Positions 1 to 5,729 of a DNA stretch of 6,355 nt are shown here, in pieces; the first letter of the stretch is position 1; every line of letters begins with the position of its first letter. The notes under the pieces are model-generated. The model ran no database searches. It worked only from the letters and a program-made list of their open reading frames with translations, and was not told the origin of the DNA. Both the position numbers and the translations under genes were made by a program. The DNA comes from an uncultured Clostridia bacterium (GTDB lineage: Bacteria > Bacillota > Clostridia > UBA1381 > UMGS1253), in contig CALAUK010000148.1 in assembly GCA_937892135.1 (NCBI GenBank), positions 1-6,355 on the forward strand. Reading direction: 5' to 3'.

Positions 1-725
1 GTTCCAACGGGAAGAAACTTAAGCGAAAGCGTGTATAGAAAATACGGCAAGGCACAGGTGACCACGCCACAGCCTATCATAAAAATAATAGAAATGGGGT
101 TCTTCATCAAAGCTTCGCCAATCTCCACCGGCCTTGACACCGCCAGCGCAATTATTGCCATAAACACAAAAGAATACATACTTGCCGCTGTCGGATTAAA
201 TCCGTTTTTCATCTGTATCTTGGTAAAAATATTATATGCACTGTATAAAAGGCCTGCCGCAAGTCCGAATATTATTCCTTTTATGCTATAAGAAAAGCCG
301 CCTATTATTCCTGATACAAGACACGACCCTGCCATAACTAAAACAAGAGCCAAAAGCTTAATTTTCGTAAATTTTTCGCCCATAAATGCAACGGAATATA
401 TCATTACAAATATCGGCGCCGTATACATCAAAACAACTGCAGTTGAAACGGATGAAAACTGTATTGAAAGAAAATACGAACACGAGGTCAGCGCCATACA
501 GGCACCGCTTATTAAATAAAGAAAAAATTTCCTTTTTGTTAACTCAAAAAGACTCTTGTCCTTAAAAAATACATATATAACAAAACACAGAGCCGCACTT
601 AAGCCTCTGACTGCCGTCATTTGCACCGAAGACAATCCCACATCGGAAAGAACACGAACAAAAAGTCCTGTTGTTCCCCACAGTATGCCCGATAAAATTA
701 TACATAATAACGCTTTCTTGTTCAC
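1..725 (-). CDS. DMT/EamA-family membrane transporter, C-terminus cut by window edge
   Basis: Inner-membrane transporter of the drug/metabolite (DMT, EamA) superfamily; the substrate cannot be told from sequence. The reading frame runs off the left edge after 241 residues. Family members are usually about 290-300 residues, so roughly the last 50 are missing. I chose the GTG at 723-725 because GAGGTGAT lies just upstream at suitable spacing; the protein then begins MNKKALLCIILSGILWGTTG, the typical first EamA helix with its WGTTG motif. A YTAPIFV helix near residue 101 followed by GEKFT near 116 ends the first EamA repeat; the second repeat starts near residue 150 (GIIFGLAAGLLYSAYNIF). At least seven hydrophobic helices are visible. 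It is monocistronic at its start, with its own sigma-A promoter. Family assignment is firm; specific function is unknown. Confidence 0.9.
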   Translation of the reverse strand, partial: MNKKALLCIILSGILWGTTGLFVRVLSDVGLSSVQMTAVRGLSAALCFVIYVFFKDKSLFELTKRKFFLYLISGACMALTSCSYFLSIQFSSVSTAVVLMYTAPIFVMIYSVAFMGEKFTKIKLLALVLVMAGSCLVSGIIGGFSYSIKGIIFGLAAGLLYSAYNIFTKIQMKNGFNPTAASMYSFVFMAIIALAVSRPVEIGEALMKNPISIIFMIGCGVVTCALPYFLYTLSLKFLPVG

Positions 726-758
726 AATATCACCTCGAAGCACTTATAAATCCACCTA

Positions 759-787
759 ATTCTAACACATAGAGGTTTAAAAGTCAA
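759..787 (-). promoter_or_regulatory. Sigma-A promoter of the DMT transporter gene
   Basis: On the minus strand, TTGACT (-35, 782-787) and TAGAAT (-10, 759-764) are separated by exactly 17 bases. Transcription would begin near 752, leaving a leader of about 27 bases before the GTG start with its AGGTGAT ribosome site. It lies downstream of the terminator at 861-893, so the gene appears to be its own transcription unit. No operator is evident. Confidence 0.8.
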
Positions 788-854
788 TAAATATTTCGCC
801 TTGATTTTTTAATATCATCCATAGAATTGATAAAACTCTTTAAACCATCGCTTA

Positions 855-893
855 AAACAAAAAACGTGCAAACCGGATTGATTTGCACGTTTT
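855..893 (-). terminator. Intrinsic terminator of the jelly-roll gene
   Basis: A 12-bp perfect inverted repeat (861-872 with 882-893, arm AAAACGTGCAAA) encloses a 9-base loop. Read on the minus strand the hairpin runs into TTTTTTG followed by further T residues, so it should end transcription of the minus-strand gene that stops at 953. The A-run on the other arm gives some potential for bidirectional use, but no plus-strand gene needs it. The 58 bases between the gene stop and the hairpin show nothing else. Confidence 0.88.
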
Positions 894-952
894 ATAATGA
901 GCGAACATAGGACCCGCATATCTGCACTAAAAAATCATTTTTTATGTTTTTA

Positions 953-1639
953 TTAAAACTCCTTGTTGTAATACTCTCTTACACGCTCATACTTTATCTT
1001 ACAAACCCTTACATTTTTAAACTTCCATGCACTCGCAAATGCCTCCATTCCGATTTTTCCGTACTTTGTTTCGTCAATCGGATCAGGATCTGTAACTTCA
1101 AGGCAAAGCTTTCCGTCAACCAAAACAAAAATCTTGCCCTTGATGTTTCCTAAAGTAAATTCGTGCTCTTCTTCGGGGTCAAAATCGAAAAGCTGAGTCG
1201 CCGCGGTAAGACGGTATTCAGGGGATTTTTCAAATCCTATATTTCCATGCCAGAAAGCCTCCATGCCCGAAACATATGCATTACCTCTGCCCTTTTCGTC
1301 GTCCCACTCGCCGTTTACCATAATATTTATATCGTGAGTTGAAGGAGACACCATCTTTGCAGTTAAACTAAGCATAACTTCGCCGAAAAAGTCAGATCTG
1401 GACACAATCATACCGGGGCACATATCAGGATTTTTTCCCACTACCCAACCGTCCTCTGTGTACCACTCTCCTGTTTTAATATCAAAATGCTCATTTAATA
1501 TTTTATCATCAAATTCGTCTAGCGAAAGAAGCACTTCTGAGTTTTTAAGGTCAACATCATAGCCAACGAGAGTTAAAATGCCCTCTCCGCACCTTTGCTT
1601 ATTTTCAGCTCCTCTTTCAAACCTTTTAAGTTTACGCAT
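953..1639 (-). CDS. Cytoplasmic jelly-roll (concanavalin A/LamG-like) protein of unknown function
   Basis: Encodes 228 residues with no signal peptide or membrane helix, so it should be cytoplasmic. The ATG at 1637-1639 is fixed by a strong AAGGAGG five bases upstream. From about residue 50 the protein reads as a beta-rich jelly-roll of the kind found in DUF1080/LamG-like domains: THDINIMVNGEWDD (101-114), MEAFWHGNIGFEKSPEYRL (126-144), FDFDPEEEHEFTLGNIKGKIFVLVDGKLCLEVTDPDPID (151-189) and a closing KYGKIGMEAFASAWKFKNVRV strand pair (192-212). Such closing 'KIG...FKNVRV' strands are common in carbohydrate-binding or sugar-hydrolysing jelly-rolls. The first 45 residues are charged and not recognised. 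No catalytic residues can be assigned. It has its own consensus promoter and terminator, but sits just behind the B12-transporter operon with no clear terminator between. A role in glycan handling is inference only. Confidence 0.85.
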   Translation of the reverse strand: MRKLKRFERGAENKQRCGEGILTLVGYDVDLKNSEVLLSLDEFDDKILNEHFDIKTGEWYTEDGWVVGKNPDMCPGMIVSRSDFFGEVMLSLTAKMVSPSTHDINIMVNGEWDDEKGRGNAYVSGMEAFWHGNIGFEKSPEYRLTAATQLFDFDPEEEHEFTLGNIKGKIFVLVDGKLCLEVTDPDPIDETKYGKIGMEAFASAWKFKNVRVCKIKYERVREYYNKEF

Positions 1640-1644
1640 AGTAC

Positions 1645-1651
1645 CCTCCTT
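1645..1651 (-). promoter_or_regulatory. Strong ribosome binding site of the jelly-roll gene
   Basis: AAGGAGG on the minus strand, five bases before the ATG at 1639, is a full match to the anti-Shine-Dalgarno sequence. Together with the consensus promoter it points to high expression. Confidence 0.85.
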
Positions 1652-1698
1652 ATTTTATAGCCTCAATATAAAATATCAAAAAAACTCGTCTTTTTGCC

Positions 1699-1727
1699 AT
1701 TATACTGTTTTGTTTCACTGTTGTCAA
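1699..1727 (-). promoter_or_regulatory. Fully consensus sigma-A promoter of the jelly-roll gene
   Basis: On the minus strand, TTGACA (-35, 1722-1727) and TATAAT (-10, 1699-1704) match the consensus at all 12 positions with an ideal 17-base spacer. The -35 begins only five bases past the stop codon of the upstream ATPase/S-component gene. Transcription should start near 1692, giving a leader of about 52 bases that is A/T-rich with no convincing structure. Confidence 0.9.
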
Positions 1728-1732
1728 TAATT

Positions 1733-4171
1733 TTATTCTATAAGACCGTATTTAACTTTAACCCTCTCTATCATATCTATCATAGGCTCCGCTATAAACC
1801 AAAGAAAAACTGCCGTTGAAAGCGCGTGGATTATATCGTAAGCAAATCCTGTAATATAAGTTAGCTTTATCATTTCCCAGGTTATATTATCCTGATACAT
1901 AATAACAGATGACGGATTCATAATTCCCCCGTAAAAAATAAGAGTTAACAAAAATCCGGCTATGCAAAAAGGAAGCTTCGCTCTCTTCAAAAAACCACTT
2001 TTAAAAAGAATTCCCGAAACAAATCCTATAATTCCAAAGGCAAACATCTGCCACGGAGTCCATGGCCCTTGCCCGAAAAAGAAGTTTGAAACAAAAGCTG
2101 TAATCGCACCAACCAAAAAGCCAGTTTCTCCCCCAAAGCATATCCCCGAAATAATCGCAATTGCAATAACGGGCTTAAACTGAGGCAACATAAAAAACGC
2201 CGCTCTTCCCGCAACTGCGACAGCACACAAAACACTTATCGTGACAATTTCTCTTGCCTTTGGCTTCCTTGCTTCAAACGCCATAAAAAAAGCCGCCATA
2301 GTTTCTATTATAACAAGAAAGCTTGTAATATAATATTTTCTAACCCCTATAAACGAAACGCCGAAATAAATTGTAAGCGGAATTAAAATAAGTATTAAAA
2401 GAGCCGAAAAAATTGTTCCCTTTTTAAACTTTTTCCTTGCCTTTTTTTCTTCAGTTTTCTCCTTTTTTATCTCGTACACATCTGTGTTTTGTATGTTTTT
2501 ATCTCTTCTTTTGACCTCACCGCCACAAGCTAAAATTATATCTTCTGCCAAAACTGCTTCCGGAAGATATAGTCTTGCCATTCTGTTTGCAGAAGTAGTA
2601 TAAAACGCCTTTCCCGAAAAGAACTCCCGAGGCTCTCCTGCTGATGTGATGTTTCCGTCAAAAAACAGGGCGCATCTTGAAGAAACTTCCGCACAAAATT
2701 CAATATCATGGGATACCATTATTAAAGTAACGCCGTTTTCGGAAAGATTCTTTAATATATCTTTAAAATCCTCTTTAAACTTAGCATCCATTCCTTTTGT
2801 AGGCTCATCTAAGAGAAGAATTTCAGGCTCACGAAGAAGAATTTTTGCAAGAGCCAGTTTTTGCTTCTCTCCGCCCGACAAATCGTACGGATGGCTTTCT
2901 AAAAGCTTTTCTAATCCTAAAAGTGACGAAACCTTCTTGATTTTCATCTCCTCATCGTCTGAAAGCTTATCTTTTTCAAAGACCTCCGCCAAATCCAGAT
3001 AGGCCGTCTTTTTAACAAACAGGCTCTGCGGATCTTGAGGGAGTGCCCCCAGCGTTCCATTATGCAAATTATCAATTTCAAAAATGCTCTCGCCTTTTAT
3101 TAAAATATCTCCTCTGTAAGGAAAATTAATCCCCGAAACAAGAGACAATGCTGTTGTTTTTCCCGTTCCGTTTCCGCCAAGAATTGAAAAAATCTCGCCC
3201 TTATAAACCTCAAGGTTTAATCCCTTTATAACATCAGGCAACTTCTTTTCGTAGCGAAACCATGCATCTTTTATCTCTACTACCGTTTCTCTTTTCTCTT
3301 TTTGAGGTTCAGGCTTTAAAATTAACTCAGGATGCAGAGTGTTTGTCTTTGAATATTCTTCAAGCCATGCTCTTCCCTCGCTGACGGTTACAGGGCACGG
3401 AAGTGAATTTTTCACGCTTCCGTAAACCCTCATAGGCGTAGGAAGCGCCTTATACATATCGTGATCTATGTTTTTTAAAACATTTAAAATTTCTCGAGGC
3501 TTTTCGTCTGCAATAATTTTTTTGTCTAAAACAATCACTCTTGTTGCTATTGAAAAGGCATCTTCCAAGCGGTGTTCAGTAAAAATTATTGTTGTGCCAA
3601 GCTCCCGATTGATTTTTTCAAGCATTTTTAAAAAGTCCTGCGCTGAAATCGGGTCAAGCTGACTTGTCGGCTCATCTAAAATCAGAACAGACGGCTGCAT
3701 CACCATAACAGAAGCAAGGTTTAAAAGTTGCTTCTGACCTCCCGAAAGCTCGGTTACCTTTTTATAAAACCAGTTCTCTATCCCGAAAAACGACGCCATT
3801 TCAGAAACTCTCGCCCTGATTTCAGGGGTCTTAAGGCCTAAATTTTCAAGACCAAAGGCAAGCTCGTGATACACCTTATCCGTAACAATCTGATTTTCGG
3901 GATTTTGCATAACGAACCCGATTTCCGCTGTCTGTTCACGGTTTTCATAATCTGAAAGAGGCTTTCCTTTGAAATATACTTTTCCTCCTCTTTCTCCGGC
4001 CGGCGCCAGAACGGGCTTTAAAAGCCTTAAAAGCGTTGTTTTTCCCGAGCCTGACTTTCCGCAAATCAAAACAATATCGCCCTGATTTATTTTTAAATTC
4101 ACATCAAAAAGCGCCATATCCGTTCTTGTGGGATATGAAAAGCTTAAATCTTCGACTTTAATAATTTCCAT
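1733..4171 (-). CDS. ECF transporter A-A'-S fusion: two ATPase domains plus substrate-binding membrane domain (cobalamin by context)
   Basis: A protein of 812 residues that should power and bind substrate for an ECF vitamin importer at the membrane. The ATG at 4169-4171 (MEIIKVEDLSFSYP) follows GGGAGGTG at good spacing; the upstream in-frame TTG at 4186 overlaps that ribosome site and is unlikely. ATPase 1: Walker A GKSGSGKTT (38-46), Q-loop Q89, signature LSGGQ (142-146), Walker B LILDEPTSQLD ending at 173, switch His200. ATPase 2: Walker A GGNGTGKTT (332-340), Q379, LSGGE (431-435), Walker B ILLLDEPTKGMD (451-462), His488. All catalytic motifs are intact. A Lys/Glu-rich linker (about 550-585) leads to about eight membrane helices. 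The last six (about 640-800), including NFFFGQGPWTPWQMFAFG near 696, resemble an ECF S component; two extra helices precede them. It overlaps the T-component gene by 28 bases and lies behind a cobalamin riboswitch. The B12 substrate is inferred from the riboswitch. Confidence 0.93.
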   Translation of the reverse strand: MEIIKVEDLSFSYPTRTDMALFDVNLKINQGDIVLICGKSGSGKTTLLRLLKPVLAPAGERGGKVYFKGKPLSDYENREQTAEIGFVMQNPENQIVTDKVYHELAFGLENLGLKTPEIRARVSEMASFFGIENWFYKKVTELSGGQKQLLNLASVMVMQPSVLILDEPTSQLDPISAQDFLKMLEKINRELGTTIIFTEHRLEDAFSIATRVIVLDKKIIADEKPREILNVLKNIDHDMYKALPTPMRVYGSVKNSLPCPVTVSEGRAWLEEYSKTNTLHPELILKPEPQKEKRETVVEIKDAWFRYEKKLPDVIKGLNLEVYKGEIFSILGGNGTGKTTALSLVSGINFPYRGDILIKGESIFEIDNLHNGTLGALPQDPQSLFVKKTAYLDLAEVFEKDKLSDDEEMKIKKVSSLLGLEKLLESHPYDLSGGEKQKLALAKILLREPEILLLDEPTKGMDAKFKEDFKDILKNLSENGVTLIMVSHDIEFCAEVSSRCALFFDGNITSAGEPREFFSGKAFYTTSANRMARLYLPEAVLAEDIILACGGEVKRRDKNIQNTDVYEIKKEKTEEKKARKKFKKGTIFSALLILILIPLTIYFGVSFIGVRKYYITSFLVIIETMAAFFMAFEARKPKAREIVTISVLCAVAVAGRAAFFMLPQFKPVIAIAIISGICFGGETGFLVGAITAFVSNFFFGQGPWTPWQMFAFGIIGFVSGILFKSGFLKRAKLPFCIAGFLLTLIFYGGIMNPSSVIMYQDNITWEMIKLTYITGFAYDIIHALSTAVFLWFIAEPMIDMIERVKVKYGLIE

Positions 4172-5031
4172 TTTTTCACCTCCCAAGCTTCAATCATTAC
4201 AGGAAACATAAAAAGAAGTAACTGCGCTAAAAACACGCTTACGCCAAACACCGAGGCTTCTTGCCCCTGCATTGACGGAAAATATGTGAAATTCATCTCC
4301 CCCATCAGTTTCCCAAAGAGTGTGTACATTCCCAATATTAAAATGAATATAAGGGCTTTTTTGTCCCTTTTATCAAATTTAAATATCGAAAAGGACGTTC
4401 TTTTTAAAATTCCGTATCCGCGTGCTTTCATACTGTCTGCTGTTTCGATTGCATTTTCAAAAGCCCATGTTGTAACTGATGATAAAACACTAAGTCCGCT
4501 TTTTAATCTTTTTAAAATTCCTCCGTTTGTCACATCTCGCCCCATACACTTTCTTGCACTTATAACCGCCTTAAACTGAGATATAAACTTCGGCACAAAC
4601 CGAAGTGTCATAGAAATAATAACAGACAGCCCCGGAATAATCTTTCCGAAAAGATAAATAAACTTGTCGCTTGTCATAATCTCGTTGTAGCAGGAAAAAT
4701 GCAAAATAACGCTTGCAATCATCAATGCGGCACAAACACCATATACACATGCCTCCAGCGTTACAGGATTTCCGCTCGGCAGATATAAAATAACATTTAC
4801 TCCCGCATGATTAAAAAGTGGGTTTATGAGTGCCATAAAAATCATCATAGGAAGTATATATATTAAATTTGTTTTTACTTGCTTTGCGCCCTTAAGCATT
4901 ACAGAATATATAAACCCCGAAACAAGAGAAATCAAAAGGCACACAGGATGCATAAAAAAACCTGAAAAGCCTATAACAAACACAAAATATGTAAAATTTA
5001 CAATTGGGTGGTATGTTTTAAATTCGCCCAT
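4144..5031 (-). CDS. ecfT: ECF transporter transmembrane (T) component, EcfT/CbiQ family
   Basis: A 295-residue membrane scaffold that couples ATP hydrolysis by the ATPase domains to substrate uptake by the S component. The ATG at 5029-5031 has AGGTGA (5036-5041) just upstream. Hydrophobic segments lie near 12-43, 54-72, 92-112, 123-145, 226-242 and 262-282. The cytoplasmic loop between the fourth segment and 226 carries the two short Ala-Arg signatures that dock into the ATPases: SARKCMGRD (158-166) and ADSMKARGYG (198-207). Length and motif order fit EcfT/CbiQ proteins. It is the first gene after the cobalamin riboswitch and overlaps the ATPase/S gene by 28 bases, which suggests translational coupling and fixed stoichiometry. 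No CbiM or CbiN-type cobalt subunit is present, so B12 rather than cobalt is the better substrate guess. Confidence 0.93.
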   Translation of the reverse strand: MGEFKTYHPIVNFTYFVFVIGFSGFFMHPVCLLISLVSGFIYSVMLKGAKQVKTNLIYILPMMIFMALINPLFNHAGVNVILYLPSGNPVTLEACVYGVCAALMIASVILHFSCYNEIMTSDKFIYLFGKIIPGLSVIISMTLRFVPKFISQFKAVISARKCMGRDVTNGGILKRLKSGLSVLSSVTTWAFENAIETADSMKARGYGILKRTSFSIFKFDKRDKKALIFILILGMYTLFGKLMGEMNFTYFPSMQGQEASVFGVSVFLAQLLLFMFPVMIEAWEVKKWKLLKSKI

Positions 5032-5060
5032 AATATCACCTGCCAGTTAATAATAAAATG

Positions 5061-5094
5061 AAAAAGCTGCGGTAATTTTTAAAATTACCGCAGC
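5061..5094 (-). terminator. Intrinsic terminator of the cobalamin riboswitch (expression platform)
   Basis: A 29-base near-perfect inverted repeat (5066-5094, arm GCTGCGGTAATT) followed on the minus strand by TTTTT (5061-5065). It stands about 30 bases before the ecfT start codon and downstream of the aptamer, so it should stop transcription before the coding region when cobalamin is bound. A competing helix can be drawn between CGCAG (5104-5108) and CTGCG in the terminator's 5' arm (5089-5093), a candidate antiterminator of only five pairs. Confidence 0.9.
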
Positions 5095-5139
5095 TGAGTT
5101 TTCCTGCGCAAAATCACAATTTGCCAAAAGCAAAAACAC

Positions 5140-5167
5140 TACCATAAGCAAAATCACTTGCATGGTA
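5140..5167 (-). promoter_or_regulatory. Hairpin just downstream of the riboswitch aptamer, possible P13-type regulatory stem
   Basis: On the minus-strand RNA, TACCAT and ATGGTA (5162-5167 with 5140-5145) pair around an inner GCAA/TTGC helix, leaving a loop containing GTGAT. Its position directly after the aptamer's closing stem is where cobalamin riboswitches often place the stem whose loop contacts loop L5. Four complementary bases (UGAU with AUCA near 5280) are available, which is weak support. Confidence 0.5.
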
Positions 5168-5368
5168 ACATCAAAGCAGGTCTTGTGACTTACACCATAT
5201 AGACCAAAGGTCCGCACTTCTGCATTCTGCCTTCTCAGTTTCCCAATGACTGGCTTTCGCCAACGAACACAAAAATTTTGATGCTTACACCGACAGTTAT
5301 CGCAGGGGACTCTCACCCCATTCCCTTTTCACCTGTTATGCCCCATCGGCATAACCGACACTTTGTGT
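5168..5368 (-). promoter_or_regulatory. Cobalamin (vitamin B12) riboswitch aptamer
   Basis: The minus-strand leader of the ECF operon carries the conserved cobalamin-riboswitch blocks in the right order. These are GAAAAGGGAA (5321-5330), GGTGAGAGTCCCC (5305-5317), GCGATAACTGT (5293-5303), AGCCAGTCA (5247-5255), GGGAAACTGAGAAGGC (5229-5244) and AAGTCACAAGACCTGC (5176-5191). The closing stem pairs ACACAAAG (5361-5368) with CTTTG-A-TGT (5168-5176), and a perfect hairpin GTTATGCC/GGCATAAC sits at 5335-5355. The length of about 200 bases is normal. Ligand binding should favour the terminator at 5061-5094 and turn off transporter synthesis. The subclass (adenosyl- or aquo/methyl-cobalamin preference) was not determined. 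The small open frame across it is incidental. Confidence 0.93.
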
Positions 5369-5389
5369 GATTATATTAAGTTTAATATT

Positions 5390-5418
5390 ATTTTAGCATA
5401 GTTTTTTAAAAAAATCAA
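5390..5418 (-). promoter_or_regulatory. Extended -10 sigma-A promoter of the riboswitch/ECF operon
   Basis: On the minus strand, TTGATT (-35, 5413-5418), a 17-base spacer, and TAAAAT (-10, 5390-5395) preceded by TGC (5396-5398), which makes an extended -10. Start of transcription near 5383 puts the whole aptamer, including its closing stem from 5368, in the RNA. A perfect TATAAT at 5370-5375 was considered, but it has no -35 and would start transcription inside the closing stem. Confidence 0.75.
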
Positions 5419-5556
5419 TCAGATAAATTTATAATATCCTTTTTCTTCTTTGCGGCATAATTATAAGCCGCTTGAGTTCCGCTTTCAGGCTGGTAGTCTG
5501 TTTTTCCTCATTGGCGGAAGATAGCTTGATAAAGAAAAATAATAATCCCGCAAAGC
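5415..5556 (-). pseudogene. Frameshifted C-terminal remnant of a lost gene, possibly a SLOG-like Rossmann protein
   Basis: Minus-strand frame 5415-5507 reads GKTDYQPESGTQAAYNYA and then AKKKKDIINLSD before TGA. The GT..A..YA.KK.K.IIN pattern resembles the last helix and strand of SLOG/YpsA-type Rossmann proteins (from memory, not searched). Just upstream a different frame is open from 5556 and reads ALRDYYFSLSSYLPPMRK. The two join smoothly if one base is removed from the A-run at 5501-5505, giving ...PPMRKTDYQPESG.... Two stop codons in the upstream frame (5557-5562) end it, and no start codon is present. I read this as the decayed tail of a gene with one frameshift and loss of the 5' part. 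The other frames across the stretch are also open for some distance, so this could be chance; moderate-to-low confidence. Confidence 0.42.
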
Positions 5557-5581
5557 TTACTAGAATAAATAATTGTTTGAA

Positions 5582-5616
5582 AAAACTGACATTTCATTTT
5601 ATATGATGTCAGTTTT
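5582..5616. terminator. Orphan hairpin, probable bidirectional intrinsic terminator
   Basis: An 11-bp perfect inverted repeat (5582-5592 with 5606-5616, arm AAAACTGACAT) with a 13-base loop that can add a CAT/ATG inner helix. On the plus strand it is followed by TTTTATTTTTAATTG; on the minus strand by TTTTTTC. No intact gene now ends at it on either strand: it sits between the gene remnant and the promoter of the plus-strand GNAT gene. It may insulate that promoter. Confidence 0.75.
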
Positions 5617-5638
5617 ATTTTTAATTGTATTTTTCTGC

Positions 5639-5667
5639 TTGACTTTTAACTGCCCTGAGGGTATAAT
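5639..5667 (+). promoter_or_regulatory. Sigma-A promoter of the GNAT gene
   Basis: TTGACT (5639-5644), a 17-base spacer and TATAAT (5662-5667). Transcription should start near 5674, leaving about 56 bases before the ATG. A direct repeat TGAGGGT (5656-5662 and 5667-5673) brackets the -10 box at an 11-base period, which could be an operator for an unknown regulator. Confidence 0.85.
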
Positions 5668-5729
5668 GAGGGTGAAATGCAGAAATTTATACCATTTTTT
5701 ATAAAACCCTAGAGGAAGGATGCAACTTT

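Noticed and set aside
1680..1697. Possible terminator between the ECF operon and jelly-roll gene (A-run, CTCGTC, T-run)
   Set aside because: Only A-T pairs in the stem with a six-base loop, and it lies downstream of the jelly-roll promoter's -10; too weak to call.
2646..3002. Plus-strand Ser-rich open frame of 118 residues within the ATPase gene
   Set aside because: Antisense to the second ATPase domain, whose motifs are all intact; Ser/Phe/Lys-rich composition is typical of the complement of a helical coding strand.
5047..5316. Minus-strand open frame of 89 residues in the ECF leader
   Set aside because: It lies across the cobalamin aptamer and terminator, has no ribosome site, and its Cys/Arg-rich composition reflects structured RNA rather than a protein.
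5370..5375. Perfect TATAAT upstream of ecfT
   Set aside because: No matching -35 at 16-18 bases, and a start there would fall inside the riboswitch closing stem; the extended -10 promoter at 5390-5418 fits better.
5414..5578. Third minus-strand frame through 5430-5578 with a hydrophobic stretch (QLFILVSFAGLLFFFIKLSS)
   Set aside because: It looks like a small membrane protein but has no start codon before the hydrophobic run and no ribosome site; the alternative joined frames gave a more protein-like C-terminus. Not excluded with certainty.
5424..5606. Plus-strand open frame antisense to the gene remnant, ending in the orphan terminator loop
   Set aside because: No ATG/GTG start with a ribosome site. 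It reads as the complement of a charged coding strand and recalls no family.
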